The notes below the pieces were generated by a model, which had not been told where the DNA came from, did not search any database, and saw nothing but the letters and a program-made list of their open reading frames with translations. Positions 44,077-52,923 of a stretch of DNA of 64,000 nt are shown in pieces. Position 1 is the stretch's first letter. Every line of letters begins with the position of its first letter. This stretch comes from Lachnospiraceae bacterium. Its GTDB lineage: Bacteria > Bacillota > Clostridia > Lachnospirales > Lachnospiraceae. A program made the position numbers and the translations under genes. The stretch is from positions 62,001-126,000 of the forward strand of contig SVDN01000004.1 of assembly GCA_015057825.1 (NCBI GenBank), written 5' to 3'.

Positions 44077-45678
44077 TTATCCTAAAAGCTTTTTAAGATC
44101 TTCTTCAGGAGTGCTGATCGGTCCGATGTTGAATTTTTCAACAAGGAACTTCAAAACATTCGGAGAAATAAAAGCAGGAAGTGAAGGTCCGAGTAATATA
44201 TCTTTTATTCCGAGATATAAAAGTGTCAAAAGAATACAAACCGCCTTTTGTTCATACCATGAAAGCACCATAGAAAGAGGAAGCTCATTTATATCGCAAT
44301 TAAATGCTTTTGCCAAGGCAACAGCAACCTGGATTGCACTGTAAGCATCGTTGCACTGCCCCATATCCATAAGTCTTGGAAGCTCACCGATTGTGCCAAG
44401 GTTAAGATCGTTGAAACGATACTTTCCACATGCGAGAGTAAGAATTACGCTGTCCTCAGGCGTCTTCTTAACAAACTCGGTGTAATAATTACGTCCCGGT
44501 TTAGCACCGTCACATCCGGCAACCAAGAAGAAGTGTTTGATAGCGCCGGCTTTTACTGCATCAACAACCCTATCGGCTACACTTAAAACTGTTCCATGAC
44601 CAAAACCTGTCATTACATATTTTCCACCGTTTATGCCTGTAAATTCCTTATCTTCGGTATAACCCCCAAGTTCCAAGGCCTTTGCTATTACAGGACTGAA
44701 GTCCTTGTCATCGCCAATGTGAACGATTTCCGGATAAGAAACAACTTCTGTAGTAAAAACTCTGTCACTGTATGATGCTTTAGGCGGCATCAGGCAGTTT
44801 GTTGTATAAAGAATTGGTGCAGGGATATTATCAAATTCTTTTTGCTGATTTTGCCATGCAGTTCCGAAATTACCTTTTAAATGAGAATATTTCTTAAGCT
44901 CCGGATATGCGTGGGCAGGTAGCATCTCACCATGTGTATATATGTTTATGCCCTTATCTTTTGTCTGTTCTAAAAGCTGTTTTAAATCGTAAAGGTCATG
45001 GCCGGTAATAACGATAAAAGGACCTTTTTCAACTTTTAAAGGAACTTCAGTTGGAGCAGGAGTACCATAGGTTTCCGTATTTGCTTTATCAAGAAGAGCC
45101 ATGCATTTTAAGTTGATTTCGCCAACTTCCAAAACTATAGGAAGAAGTTCATCCATTCCCCAGTCATCCATTCCAATGGCAAAGAGGGCTTTATAAAAGA
45201 AACGATTCAAACTTTCGTCGCTGTATCCCAAAACTTTAGCATGATAAGCATATGCAGCAACACCGCGAATTCCGAATAATATTAAAGATTTTAAGGAACG
45301 AATATCTTCGTTTGCATTCCATAAATTGTTCATGTCATAGTCATTGTTCCTGCCGCAAGCAGAAGCGCAAGTTGAGCAACTTGGAACCAATCTTGATTTC
45401 TCATCATTAACTCTGTTTATAAGATTGTTTATTGTTTCGTTGTTAAAGTTAACATTTGTTATGGTTGTAAAAAGTCCTTTAATTACAAGCTTATCCGTTG
45501 TGTCGCTTATAAGATGCTCGTTACCGTCAACGGCCCTTGCAAGACCAATGAGTGCACCTGTAAGTTTGTCCTGCAACAGAGCAGTATCGGCACTTTTGCC
45601 GCATACTCCTGCATTTCCTGTACAGGCACTGCAGCCTGCGGTCTGTTCACATTGAAAACAAAACATTTTTCTTTCCAT
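44077..45678 (-). CDS. hcp: Hydroxylamine reductase (hybrid cluster protein)
   Basis: 533 residues. The N-terminal cysteine motif CFQCEQTAGCSAC with a later GVCGK binds the first iron-sulfur cluster; further conserved parts are PSCSTCASACGRN, FVVITGHDLYDL-type PFIVITGHDLYDLK and VLTLACGKYRFN. Hcp reduces hydroxylamine and nitric oxide and protects anaerobes from nitrosative stress. The start at 45678 follows GGAGG at 7 bases. The ferredoxin gene lies 21 bases upstream in the same direction and is the likely electron donor. Confidence 0.97.
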   Translation of the reverse strand: MERKMFCFQCEQTAGCSACTGNAGVCGKSADTALLQDKLTGALIGLARAVDGNEHLISDTTDKLVIKGLFTTITNVNFNNETINNLINRVNDEKSRLVPSCSTCASACGRNNDYDMNNLWNANEDIRSLKSLILFGIRGVAAYAYHAKVLGYSDESLNRFFYKALFAIGMDDWGMDELLPIVLEVGEINLKCMALLDKANTETYGTPAPTEVPLKVEKGPFIVITGHDLYDLKQLLEQTKDKGINIYTHGEMLPAHAYPELKKYSHLKGNFGTAWQNQQKEFDNIPAPILYTTNCLMPPKASYSDRVFTTEVVSYPEIVHIGDDKDFSPVIAKALELGGYTEDKEFTGINGGKYVMTGFGHGTVLSVADRVVDAVKAGAIKHFFLVAGCDGAKPGRNYYTEFVKKTPEDSVILTLACGKYRFNDLNLGTIGELPRLMDMGQCNDAYSAIQVAVALAKAFNCDINELPLSMVLSWYEQKAVCILLTLLYLGIKDILLGPSLPAFISPNVLKFLVEKFNIGPISTPEEDLKKLLG

Positions 45679-45699
45679 TATTTTTCCTCCTAATAACTA

Positions 45700-46410
45700 T
45701 TAATCTAAAATTCTTCCGTCTGTTGAGATTGTTACAACCTGCCAAGGTATCATCTTGCCGCTTGCTTGAAGTGCGCATTTTACTGCATGTTCAATACCTC
45801 CGCAACAAGGTACTTCCATACGCACTACAGTTACGCTTTTTATGTCATTGTTTTTAATGATTTCTGTTAGCTTTTCAGAATAATCGATGCTGTCGAGCTT
45901 TGGACATCCGATTAATGTTATATGATCTTTGATGAATTCATTATGGAAATTGCCGTAAGCGTAAGCAGTACAATCTGCTGCAACCAAAAGCTTTGCACCG
46001 TCAAAGTAAGGTGCTTTTGGCGGTAAAAGTTTGATTTGCACAGGCCATTGGCTTAACTTGCTTCCCATATCTATTGCAGGATTTGTTTGTGAAACAGGCA
46101 TTTCCAAGCTTTCACGTTTGATTGATTTAGCCATTGTTCCCGGGCATCCGCATGCCATAGGCTCAGCTTCTTTTGCGGATTTTGCCGCAAGTACGGCAGC
46201 TTCATCATATGCCGGCGCTTCGCGTTCTTCGAAACTTATAGCATCCGCAGGGCAGCTAGGTAAGCAATCACCAAGTCCGTCGCAGTAGTCCTCACGAGTA
46301 AGAGTTGCCTTTCCGTTAATCATTTCAATTGCGCCTTCGTGACAAGCATCTGCGCAAGCGCCGCAACCTATGCATTTTTCTTCATCGATTTTAATTATTT
46401 TTCTAATCAT
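45700..46410 (-). CDS. 4Fe-4S ferredoxin-type electron carrier beside hcp
   Basis: 236 residues. The N-terminal part has CIGCGACADACHEGAIE, a full 4Fe-4S motif, and a second, altered cluster motif CDGLGDCLPSCPADAIS. The C-terminal part (about 130-235) has ADCTAYAYG, GCPKLD and PCCGG motifs typical of ferredoxin-fused proteins found next to hcp in clostridia. It probably feeds electrons to Hcp. It forms an operon with hcp and is divergent from the Crp/Fnr-type regulator. Confidence 0.9.
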   Translation of the reverse strand: MIRKIIKIDEEKCIGCGACADACHEGAIEMINGKATLTREDYCDGLGDCLPSCPADAISFEEREAPAYDEAAVLAAKSAKEAEPMACGCPGTMAKSIKRESLEMPVSQTNPAIDMGSKLSQWPVQIKLLPPKAPYFDGAKLLVAADCTAYAYGNFHNEFIKDHITLIGCPKLDSIDYSEKLTEIIKNNDIKSVTVVRMEVPCCGGIEHAVKCALQASGKMIPWQVVTISTDGRILD

Positions 46411-46447
46411 TTTTTTCTCCTATCATAATTTATGTATTAATTAATAA

Positions 46448-46527
46448 TTGTGAATTGCCCTCAAATACACAAGTTATGTATATCTGTAAGCATTCGACTT
46501 GATTTCGTGTTTAAATCATAATATAAT
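46448..46527. promoter_or_regulatory. Divergent control region of hcp and the Crp/Fnr gene
   Basis: Forward promoter: -35 TTGATT (46499-46504), 17-base spacer, -10 TATAAT (46522-46527). On the reverse strand TTGAGG (46464-46459) is a possible -35 with a poor -10. TTGTGA (46448-46453) with TCAAAT (46461-46466) is a degenerate Crp/Fnr-like site over that reverse -35. An imperfect dyad (AGTTATGTATATCTGTAAGC, 46472-46491) lies between the two promoters. Confidence 0.5.
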
Positions 46528-46570
46528 AATTAAAACATGTCTGTTGTTTTTACAACGAAAGGAAAAATTT

Positions 46571-47254
46571 ATGAAAAAATATATTCCGATACTCAAAAGA
46601 ACAAAACTCTTTTCGGGAGTGACAGAGGATGAAATAGAGGCAATGCTTTCTTGCTTGGGGGCAAGGCTTGTAATCTATAAAAAGAATGAATATGTGTTAA
46701 GGCAAGGCGAGCGCCTGGATGACATTATGCTTTTGGCGGAAGGAAAACTCTTGGTCCAAAAGGATGATTATTGGGGCAATCGAAGCATTTTGCGTTCCAT
46801 AACAAGCGGAGACATGTTTGGCGAAGCATATGTTGCTCCCGAAAGCGGCAGTCTTTTTAATGATGTGCTGGCTGTTGAAGACAGTGTGGTTTTTTATTTT
46901 GATGTTAGGAGAATAATTACCACTTGTTCATCGGCATGTCGTTTTCACTCCATGGTTGTGCAGAATCTGTTTTTTGCTATCTCCGAAAAAAACAGATTTT
47001 TGGTACAAAAAATAGATAATATATCAAGACGGACAACAAGGGAAAAACTAATATCTTATTTATCCGAAGAAGCAAAAAAACAAAACAAGGCCGAATTTTC
47101 AATACAATTTAATCGTCAACAACTTGCGGATTATTTATCCGTCGACAGAAGTGCCATGTCAAATGAATTATGCAAAATGCGAGATGAAGGAATGTTGGAA
47201 TTTGAAAAAAACAGATTCAAACTCAACGTACTAAATAAATACACATCTTTATAA
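46571..47254 (+). CDS. Crp/Fnr-family regulator, HcpR-like by context
   Basis: 227 residues. A cyclic-nucleotide-type sensor barrel (about 10-125) is followed by a dimer helix and a helix-turn-helix with FNRQQLADYLSVDRSAMSNEL (about 180-200). The N-terminal cysteines of oxygen-sensing Fnr are not arranged as a cluster motif. Divergent position from hcp and its ferredoxin suggests an HcpR-type nitrosative-stress regulator. The start at 46571 is preceded by AAAGGA; the frame is open back to 46499 without support. A small hairpin (46543-46556) lies just before the site. Confidence 0.88.
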   Translation: MKKYIPILKRTKLFSGVTEDEIEAMLSCLGARLVIYKKNEYVLRQGERLDDIMLLAEGKLLVQKDDYWGNRSILRSITSGDMFGEAYVAPESGSLFNDVLAVEDSVVFYFDVRRIITTCSSACRFHSMVVQNLFFAISEKNRFLVQKIDNISRRTTREKLISYLSEEAKKQNKAEFSIQFNRQQLADYLSVDRSAMSNELCKMRDEGMLEFEKNRFKLNVLNKYTSL

Positions 47255-47276
47255 ACCTAGTAATTTACTATATAAT
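47248..47276 (+). promoter_or_regulatory. Weak promoter of hydE
   Basis: Consensus -10 TATAAT (47271-47276) with a poor -35 TTTATA (47248-47253) at 17 bases. It overlaps the end of the Crp/Fnr gene. Confidence 0.45.
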
Positions 47277-47307
47277 AACATTAATATTTTAAAAATCGGA
47301 GGACATT

Positions 47308-48378
47308 ATGTCGGATTTGGAAAAGAGATTTGATTTAAAAAGTTTGGTAGATAAGTTGGAAAAAACAGGGGATTTAAACGATGAAGAATTTGAGGCCCTA
47401 ATCTATTCGGAAGATGCAAATTTTAGCGAATATCTCAAAGAACGTGCTCGCGCCGTACGCGAGAAACATTACGGCAAAGATGTTTATATTCGCGGCCTTA
47501 TAGAGTTTACAAACGTCTGTAAAAACAATTGTAAATATTGCGGTATCCGCTGCGGCAACAAAAACGCAGAGCGCTATCGTTTGACCAAAGAGGAAATCTT
47601 AAGTTGTTGCGACATGGGTTATGAGCTTGGTTTCAGAACTTTTGTATTACAGGGCGGAGAAGATCCCTTCTTTGACGACGATATGATGGTGGACATTATT
47701 AAAGAAATCAAGAAAAATCACCCTGATTGCGCCCTTACTTTATCAATAGGCGAAAAAGAACGTGAGACATATAAGCGTTTTTACGATGCGGGAGCAGACC
47801 GCTATTTGCTTCGTCACGAAACAGCGGATAAGGCTCATTACGAAAAGCTTCACCCGGCGGAAATGTCATTTGATCATAGAATGAACTGCCTAAAAGATTT
47901 AAAAGAAATCGGCTACCAGGTTGGATGCGGTATGATGGTGGGTTCGCCATATCAAACGAAGGAACATATCATCAAAGATCTTAGATTTCTTCGAGAATTC
48001 AAACCTGAAATGGTGGGTATCGGACCCTTCATTCCACATCATGATACGGAATTTAAAGATGAAGAAGCGGGCTCGGTAGACTTAACCATCAGGCTTTTAA
48101 GTATAATCAGACTTTTGTTGCCGGATGTATTGCTTCCAGCAACCACAGCTCTCGGAACTCTTGACCCAAGAGGTCGCGAAAAGGGCATTGAGGCAGGAGC
48201 AAACGTTGTCATGCCAAATCTTTCCCCAACAAATGTTAGGGACAAATATCTTTTGTACGATAACAAAATCTGCACCGGCGATGAAGCTGCCGAATGCATC
48301 AGATGCATGGAAATGCGCGTTGAAAGCGTAGGATATAAGGTGGTTCAGTCCCGCGGCGATCATAAAAGCGTTCATTAA
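47308..48378 (+). CDS. hydE: [FeFe]-hydrogenase maturase HydE
   Basis: 356 residues of the radical-SAM/BioB-like family. The cluster motif CKNNCKYCG (CxxxCxxC) is followed by RYRLTKEEIL, and the barrel motifs LQGGEDPFF and HETADKAHYEKLHP are typical of HydE, which helps build the H-cluster with HydF and HydG. Neither partner, nor a hydrogenase, is in the window, so this is an unlinked copy. GGAGG precedes the start. Confidence 0.95.
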   Translation: MSDLEKRFDLKSLVDKLEKTGDLNDEEFEALIYSEDANFSEYLKERARAVREKHYGKDVYIRGLIEFTNVCKNNCKYCGIRCGNKNAERYRLTKEEILSCCDMGYELGFRTFVLQGGEDPFFDDDMMVDIIKEIKKNHPDCALTLSIGEKERETYKRFYDAGADRYLLRHETADKAHYEKLHPAEMSFDHRMNCLKDLKEIGYQVGCGMMVGSPYQTKEHIIKDLRFLREFKPEMVGIGPFIPHHDTEFKDEEAGSVDLTIRLLSIIRLLLPDVLLPATTALGTLDPRGREKGIEAGANVVMPNLSPTNVRDKYLLYDNKICTGDEAAECIRCMEMRVESVGYKVVQSRGDHKSVH

Positions 48379-48489
48379 AAGTTAACAGTTTGTTTATTTG
48401 ATTAAAAAAGCTGTTTGGTAAAATCAAAATAGTTAAGATTGTGGTTATATACATTAAAAAGGGAATTTGATTGGTTGAGGGGGTATTTT

Positions 48490-50382
48490 ATGAGTAAAAC
48501 AATAAGAAAAACATCAATTGCTTTGGCAATTTTAATGGCATTTTTGATGGTATTTACGCTTTTGCCGTTAAATGTTAAAGCGCAGGAAGTTATAACAATC
48601 GAACAAGATGATTTGGACAATGTAAAAAATAATCCAACATCTCATATTGACACCGAAAAAGGAATTGAATACTTCGTTGACAGCAAAGTATTTAATCTTT
48701 ATGAAGCTGTAGAATATCGCCTGGAAGGTGATTTGGAGTTTGACGGAGAAATTCTTGATGTCAGCTCAGAAGACGGAGCAAGCATTTTGAATCTTAACGG
48801 TCACCGTATTGATTCAAAAAACACATCGCAGGTCGGTGCTGTTGTTAATTCACAAAATACGCTTACAATAAAAGGTGATGGCTATATATTTGTTGAAGAT
48901 ACATCCGAGGGGGCTATTTATGCCAAAGGTGAAGTAGTGGCTATCCATGCCTTAAATGATATGAACATTGAAAGCGGAGAAATTCACGGTGTTGTTATAA
49001 GCGACGAGAATACTTTTTTGAATATAAGCAAATGTAACGTTTTACAACCGGTAACAATCAATGGATCGTTAAGTCTTAGCGGAGGACATTTCTGGGGAGA
49101 ATTCAAGGTTTACGGAAGTGCTGATATCAGCGGTGGCTTTTTCTATGAAAATACTTTTTTTTACGGAACAACGGTTGTTGATAATGCAGTCTTTAGTGAT
49201 GGAGATACAACCTTTGCCGGAAACACCTTGATCAACGATGGCATTCTTGCGGATATGGTATATATTAAGGATACGGCGATTATAAACGGTGGAGAATTTT
49301 ATAATCTTTATATATCGAATGATGAAAAAGATACAAATTTAACCATAAATGACGGAGTGTTTTTGGGAACTCTTGATTTCAGGGGCGGAAGCGGCATAAT
49401 CAACGGCGGAAGTTTCGGACAAAGTTCATCTTATGCCGTTTTAACCAATCAAATGGATTATCTGGAAATTAATGGCGGTGAGTTTGTGGGAAACAAAGGT
49501 GCGCTTCGCATAGATGGCGACACGGAAGTATATCTTTCCGGCGGAAAATATACGGCGCTTGGTTCGGAAAGTTCATATTTAAACACAACACCGGATGCGG
49601 CGATATTTATTACGTCCGATAATTTTGTATTTGATGAAGCATGCTTTGACAAACTTTTAAAAGAAGGATATGAATACATACCAAATGCACAGGCAAATTT
49701 ATATGTTCTTCAAGGTGAGGACAAAGGAGCTTATACGCAAAAAGATATTATGATTTTGCCTAAAGAAGCCAATATAGTAACAGATGAGGGCAGCAAAGAT
49801 TTAAATACACAGGTAAATGCCTTGATTAATAAACTTAAAGCGGGAGAAAGCGTTGAAGGCATAAGTCCTGAACTTGCGGAAGAATTATTGAGTGCCATTG
49901 CGACCGGAAAAAGTGTAAGTGTTAGTTTGGAGGTTTTGCCGGTTAATCCGGAAAATATATCGGAAGATGCTGCCAAGGTTAACTCTCTTGTTGGATCAAA
50001 CGGTTCGATAGCGGCATATTTTGACATAAACATTGCCATAAACATTGACGGTGATACGATAGGTTATATTACAAAGTTAGATGACGGTGTTGTATTCCGA
50101 CTTCCTATACCCGATGATTTGCCGGCTCTTGCAAGCGGTATGATAAGAGAATATAGGATTGTAAGAGTCCATAATGGTTTGGCAAAAGAGCTTGCGGCAG
50201 AAACAGAGGATGGATATGTAAATGCGAAATCCGCAGAGTTTTCAACATATGCCTTGGTTTACAATGACAAGGGCACACCTGCAACGGGTGATTATGGATT
50301 TACTCCTTGGTTGATTATTCTTGCGCCTGCTGTAGCCTCAATTGTTTTTGCTGTTAAAGTTCGCAAATTTAAGAACGAATGA
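48490..50382 (+). CDS. Surface-anchored beta-helix repeat protein
   Basis: 630 residues. A signal peptide (about 1-32, ending VKA) is followed by a parallel beta-helix-like region with recurring INGGEF or ISGGFF units: LSGGHFWGEF, ISGGFFYEN, INGGEFYNLY, INDGVFLGTL, INGGSFGQS, INGGEFVGN, LSGGKYTAL. A C-terminal TPATGD, a hydrophobic helix (WLIILAPAVASIVFAV) and a basic tail form a sortase-like anchor with a non-LPxTG motif. Target unknown; such proteins often bind polysaccharide or host surfaces. The start at 48490 has a GAGGGGG site; an upstream in-frame Met at 48439 precedes that site. Confidence 0.82.
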   Translation: MSKTIRKTSIALAILMAFLMVFTLLPLNVKAQEVITIEQDDLDNVKNNPTSHIDTEKGIEYFVDSKVFNLYEAVEYRLEGDLEFDGEILDVSSEDGASILNLNGHRIDSKNTSQVGAVVNSQNTLTIKGDGYIFVEDTSEGAIYAKGEVVAIHALNDMNIESGEIHGVVISDENTFLNISKCNVLQPVTINGSLSLSGGHFWGEFKVYGSADISGGFFYENTFFYGTTVVDNAVFSDGDTTFAGNTLINDGILADMVYIKDTAIINGGEFYNLYISNDEKDTNLTINDGVFLGTLDFRGGSGIINGGSFGQSSSYAVLTNQMDYLEINGGEFVGNKGALRIDGDTEVYLSGGKYTALGSESSYLNTTPDAAIFITSDNFVFDEACFDKLLKEGYEYIPNAQANLYVLQGEDKGAYTQKDIMILPKEANIVTDEGSKDLNTQVNALINKLKAGESVEGISPELAEELLSAIATGKSVSVSLEVLPVNPENISEDAAKVNSLVGSNGSIAAYFDINIAINIDGDTIGYITKLDDGVVFRLPIPDDLPALASGMIREYRIVRVHNGLAKELAAETEDGYVNAKSAEFSTYALVYNDKGTPATGDYGFTPWLIILAPAVASIVFAVKVRKFKNE

Positions 50383-50393
50383 TAATAATGTCT

Positions 50394-50404
50394 AATCACC
50401 GAAA
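50394..50404. repeat. Half copy of the intergenic palindrome
   Basis: AATCACCGAAA, identical to the left arm of the copy at 53742, follows the surface protein stop. It is followed by GAACGTCG but has no matching right arm. Confidence 0.45.
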
Positions 50405-50419
50405 GAACGTCGTGTACAC

Positions 50420-50449
50420 AAAAAAGGGATGCAATTGCATCCCTTTTTT
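50420..50449. terminator. Bidirectional terminator
   Basis: Perfect 30-bp palindrome built from AAAAAAGGGATGCAA and its complement. It serves the surface protein gene on one strand and rpmB on the other. The adjacent CCTCTG (50454-50459) and CAGAGG (50475-50480) can form a further small hairpin. Confidence 0.85.
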
Positions 50450-50512
50450 AACACCCTCTGCGTATCGAGTAAAACAGAGGATATACATAAAATTCGTCTC
50501 AACTATAAAAAA

Positions 50513-50701
50513 TTAAGCTCTTTCTACTAAACCGGATCTTAAGCATGATGTACATACGTTAACCTTTTTAGCACCACCGTTAGCTGTTTTAACCTTTACT
50601 GATTTAATGTTAGCTTTCCAAATTTTGTTTGATCTTCTATGAGAATGGCTAACAGCATTACCGAAATGAGCTGCTTTTTCACAAATTACGCATCTAGCCA
50701 T
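50513..50701 (-). CDS. rpmB: Ribosomal protein bL28
   Basis: 62 residues with ARCVIC at the start and VNVCTSC near the end. The four Cys (4, 7, 50, 53) form a zinc-binding version. The middle basic segment HRRSNKIWKANIKSV is the family signature. The start at 50701 has AAGGAGG. It stands alone with its own promoter, as is common in clostridia, and opposite in direction to both neighbours. Confidence 0.97.
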   Translation of the reverse strand: MARCVICEKAAHFGNAVSHSHRRSNKIWKANIKSVKVKTANGGAKKVNVCTSCLRSGLVERA

Positions 50702-50750
50702 GTTTACACCTCCTTAAAATATGGGATAACCCATAAATAGCACAAGGGTT

Positions 50751-50779
50751 ATTTTAGCAGATGTTATTTATATTTGCAA
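50751..50779 (-). promoter_or_regulatory. Promoter of rpmB
   Basis: On the reverse strand, -35 TTGCAA (50779-50774), 17-base spacer, -10 TAAAAT (50756-50751). ATAACCC (50726-50732) and GGGTTAT (50746-50752) form an inverted repeat around the start point. Confidence 0.65.
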
Positions 50780-50892
50780 GCTTATTTTTCAAAAACTTTT
50801 AAAATTATTTTCAAATGTTATTTTTATTCACATTATAACTCTTGAAAATGCATAAAAGTATTAAATAAAGACATAAATATATTCATTTATTA

Positions 50893-50963
50893 TTGACTTT
50901 AAAAATGTAAGCTTGTAAAATATAAAACAGTTGCACACTTTAGCGACTAAAAGCGTTAAAGTG
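50893..50963 (+). promoter_or_regulatory. Promoter and leader hairpin of the ABC transporter operon
   Basis: -35 TTGACT (50893-50898), 17-base spacer, -10 TAAAAT (50916-50921), start near 50928. A 10-bp hairpin follows, CACTTTAGCG (50936-50945) with CGTTAAAGTG (50954-50963) and one wobble pair, in the leader of about 97 bases. The remaining part of 50702-51024, the only long gene-free stretch here, shows only the rpmB promoter and AT-rich sequence. Confidence 0.6.
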
Positions 50964-51024
50964 CTAAAACGTAATTTGTTTAATTTTGAAAGTAAACATG
51001 CTTAAAAAGGGAAAGGAGATAATA

Positions 51025-52011
51025 ATGAAGAAAGTATTATCATTAATTCTTGTAGTTGCACTCGGTGCTTTTGCACTTGTAGGTTGCGACAGTAAATCAG
51101 GAAGCCAAGGCTCATCTGATTCAGACACATATACAGTAGGTATTTGCCAGTTTGTACAGCATGAAGCATTGGATGCCGCTACACAGGGCTTTAAAGATGC
51201 TCTTGTTGAAAAACTCGGTGACAAAGTAACATTTAACGAACAGAATGCTTCGGGTGAAGCTTCCAATACAACGGTTATTTGTTCTGAACTTGTATCATCT
51301 AACGTTGATCTTATCTTAGCCAATGCTACACCTGCTCTTACAGCAGCTTCTCAGGCTACAGATACAATTCCTATTATCGGAACATCAATTACAGACTATG
51401 CAACAGCACTCGGTATCGATGCCGATAAATGGACAGGTGCTACGGGCTTTAATGTAACAGGTACATCAGACCTTGCTCCTTTGGACAAGCAGGCAGATAT
51501 GATTAAAGAATTATATCCTGATGCAAAAACAGTTGGTATTTTGTACTGTTCAGCTGAAGCAAATTCAAAATTCCAGGCTACAGAGATTACAAAATATCTT
51601 GAAAAATTAGGACTTACAGCAAAAGAATATACATTCGTTGATACAAATGACGTAACAGCGGTTACACAGCAGGCTGTTAACGATAACGATGTTATCTTCA
51701 TTCCTACAGATAATACAGCAGCTTCAAATACAGAAGCAATCAACAACGTTGCCGAACCTGCAGGAAAACCTATCATCACAGGTGAAGCAGGCATCTGCAA
51801 AGGCTGTGGTCTTGCAACTCTTTCAATCAGCTACTATGATATCGGACACAAGGCCGGTGAAATGGCTTATGATATTCTTGTAAACGGTGCAGATCCTGCA
51901 ACAATGAATATTGAATATGCTACTGATTTAACAAAACAGTACATGGCTGCAAGAGCTGCTTTACTCGGGGTAACAATTCCTGATGATTACGAAGAGATTG
52001 CAGAGGACTAA
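51025..52011 (+). CDS. ABC transporter substrate-binding lipoprotein (TrpX-type)
   Basis: 328 residues. A lipoprotein signal with LVGC (Cys20) anchors it. The mature part matches the ABC_sub_bind family (YTVGICQFVQHEALDAATQGF; LILANATPALTAA; PIIGTSITDYATAL), used for tryptophan or other aromatic amino acids in relatives. The ligand here is not certain. The start at 51025 follows AAAGGAGA; a longer frame from 50986 is rejected because it would place residues before the signal peptide. Permease and ATPase genes follow at once. Confidence 0.9.
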   Translation: MKKVLSLILVVALGAFALVGCDSKSGSQGSSDSDTYTVGICQFVQHEALDAATQGFKDALVEKLGDKVTFNEQNASGEASNTTVICSELVSSNVDLILANATPALTAASQATDTIPIIGTSITDYATALGIDADKWTGATGFNVTGTSDLAPLDKQADMIKELYPDAKTVGILYCSAEANSKFQATEITKYLEKLGLTAKEYTFVDTNDVTAVTQQAVNDNDVIFIPTDNTAASNTEAINNVAEPAGKPIITGEAGICKGCGLATLSISYYDIGHKAGEMAYDILVNGADPATMNIEYATDLTKQYMAARAALLGVTIPDDYEEIAED

Positions 52012-52014
52012 TTA

Positions 52015-52923
52015 ATGTTAGAATTTTTAACGGGACTTCCAACGCCGGTGGCCCAGGGCTTGCTCTGGGGCATCATGGCGATTGGTGTTTATATCACATT
52101 CAGAATTTTGGATATAGCAGATTTAAGTGTTGACGGTACGCTCGGAACGGGTGGTGCCGTCTTCGTTATGCTGACTATATCGGGTGTTAATGTTTATGTT
52201 GGCTTGATTGTTGCTTTCCTTGCGGGATGTGCCGCCGGACTTGCTACGGGTCTTTTCCATACAAAATTCGGAATACCCGCGATTCTTGCCGGTATTTTAA
52301 CCCAGCTGGGGCTCTATTCCATAAACCTGGCCATTATGGCGGGAAAAGCCAATACGCCGATTAACTGGAGAAACTACGACTTGATCGTTTCTTCACTTAC
52401 ATCTTCACTTCCGAGAACAATTATTATTTCCGTAATTTTTGTTGCGGCAATAATTGCCATTTTATATTGGTTGTTCGGAACGGAAATGGGACATTCACTT
52501 CGTGCTACGGGATGTAACGAAGCAATGGCAAGAGCAAACGGCATTAACACGGATACAAGAAAAATAATCGGACTTGTTTTGTCAAACGGAATAGTTGCGC
52601 TTTCCGGAGCATTGATTTCTCAGTTTTCCGGCAGTGCGGACGTAAACATGGGACGTGGTGCCATCGTTATCGGTCTTGCATCGGTTATTATCGGTGAAGT
52701 AATATTCTCAAAAATATTTGTTAACTTTGCCTTAAGACTGGTAGCGGTAGTTATCGGTTCGATAATTTATTATGTTGTTATTTCCGTTGTACTTAAATTC
52801 GGTTTGGATGCTAACTATCTTAAGCTCCTTACGGCTTTACTCGTTGCCGTTTTCCTTGGTATTCCTTATTGGAGATCAAAGATTGCTCCGAAGCTTTCTA
52901 AAAGCAAAGGAGGTGCTAAGTAA
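52015..52923 (+). CDS. ABC transporter permease (TrpY-type)
   Basis: 302 residues with about eight hydrophobic helices, resembling the BPD_transp_2-type permeases that accompany ABC_sub_bind proteins. Features are GLPTPVAQGLLWGIMAIGVY at the start and the SVDGTLGTGGAVF segment. Starts 3 bases after the binding-protein stop. Its stop overlaps the ATPase start (TAATG). Confidence 0.9.
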   Translation: MLEFLTGLPTPVAQGLLWGIMAIGVYITFRILDIADLSVDGTLGTGGAVFVMLTISGVNVYVGLIVAFLAGCAAGLATGLFHTKFGIPAILAGILTQLGLYSINLAIMAGKANTPINWRNYDLIVSSLTSSLPRTIIISVIFVAAIIAILYWLFGTEMGHSLRATGCNEAMARANGINTDTRKIIGLVLSNGIVALSGALISQFSGSADVNMGRGAIVIGLASVIIGEVIFSKIFVNFALRLVAVVIGSIIYYVVISVVLKFGLDANYLKLLTALLVAVFLGIPYWRSKIAPKLSKSKGGAK

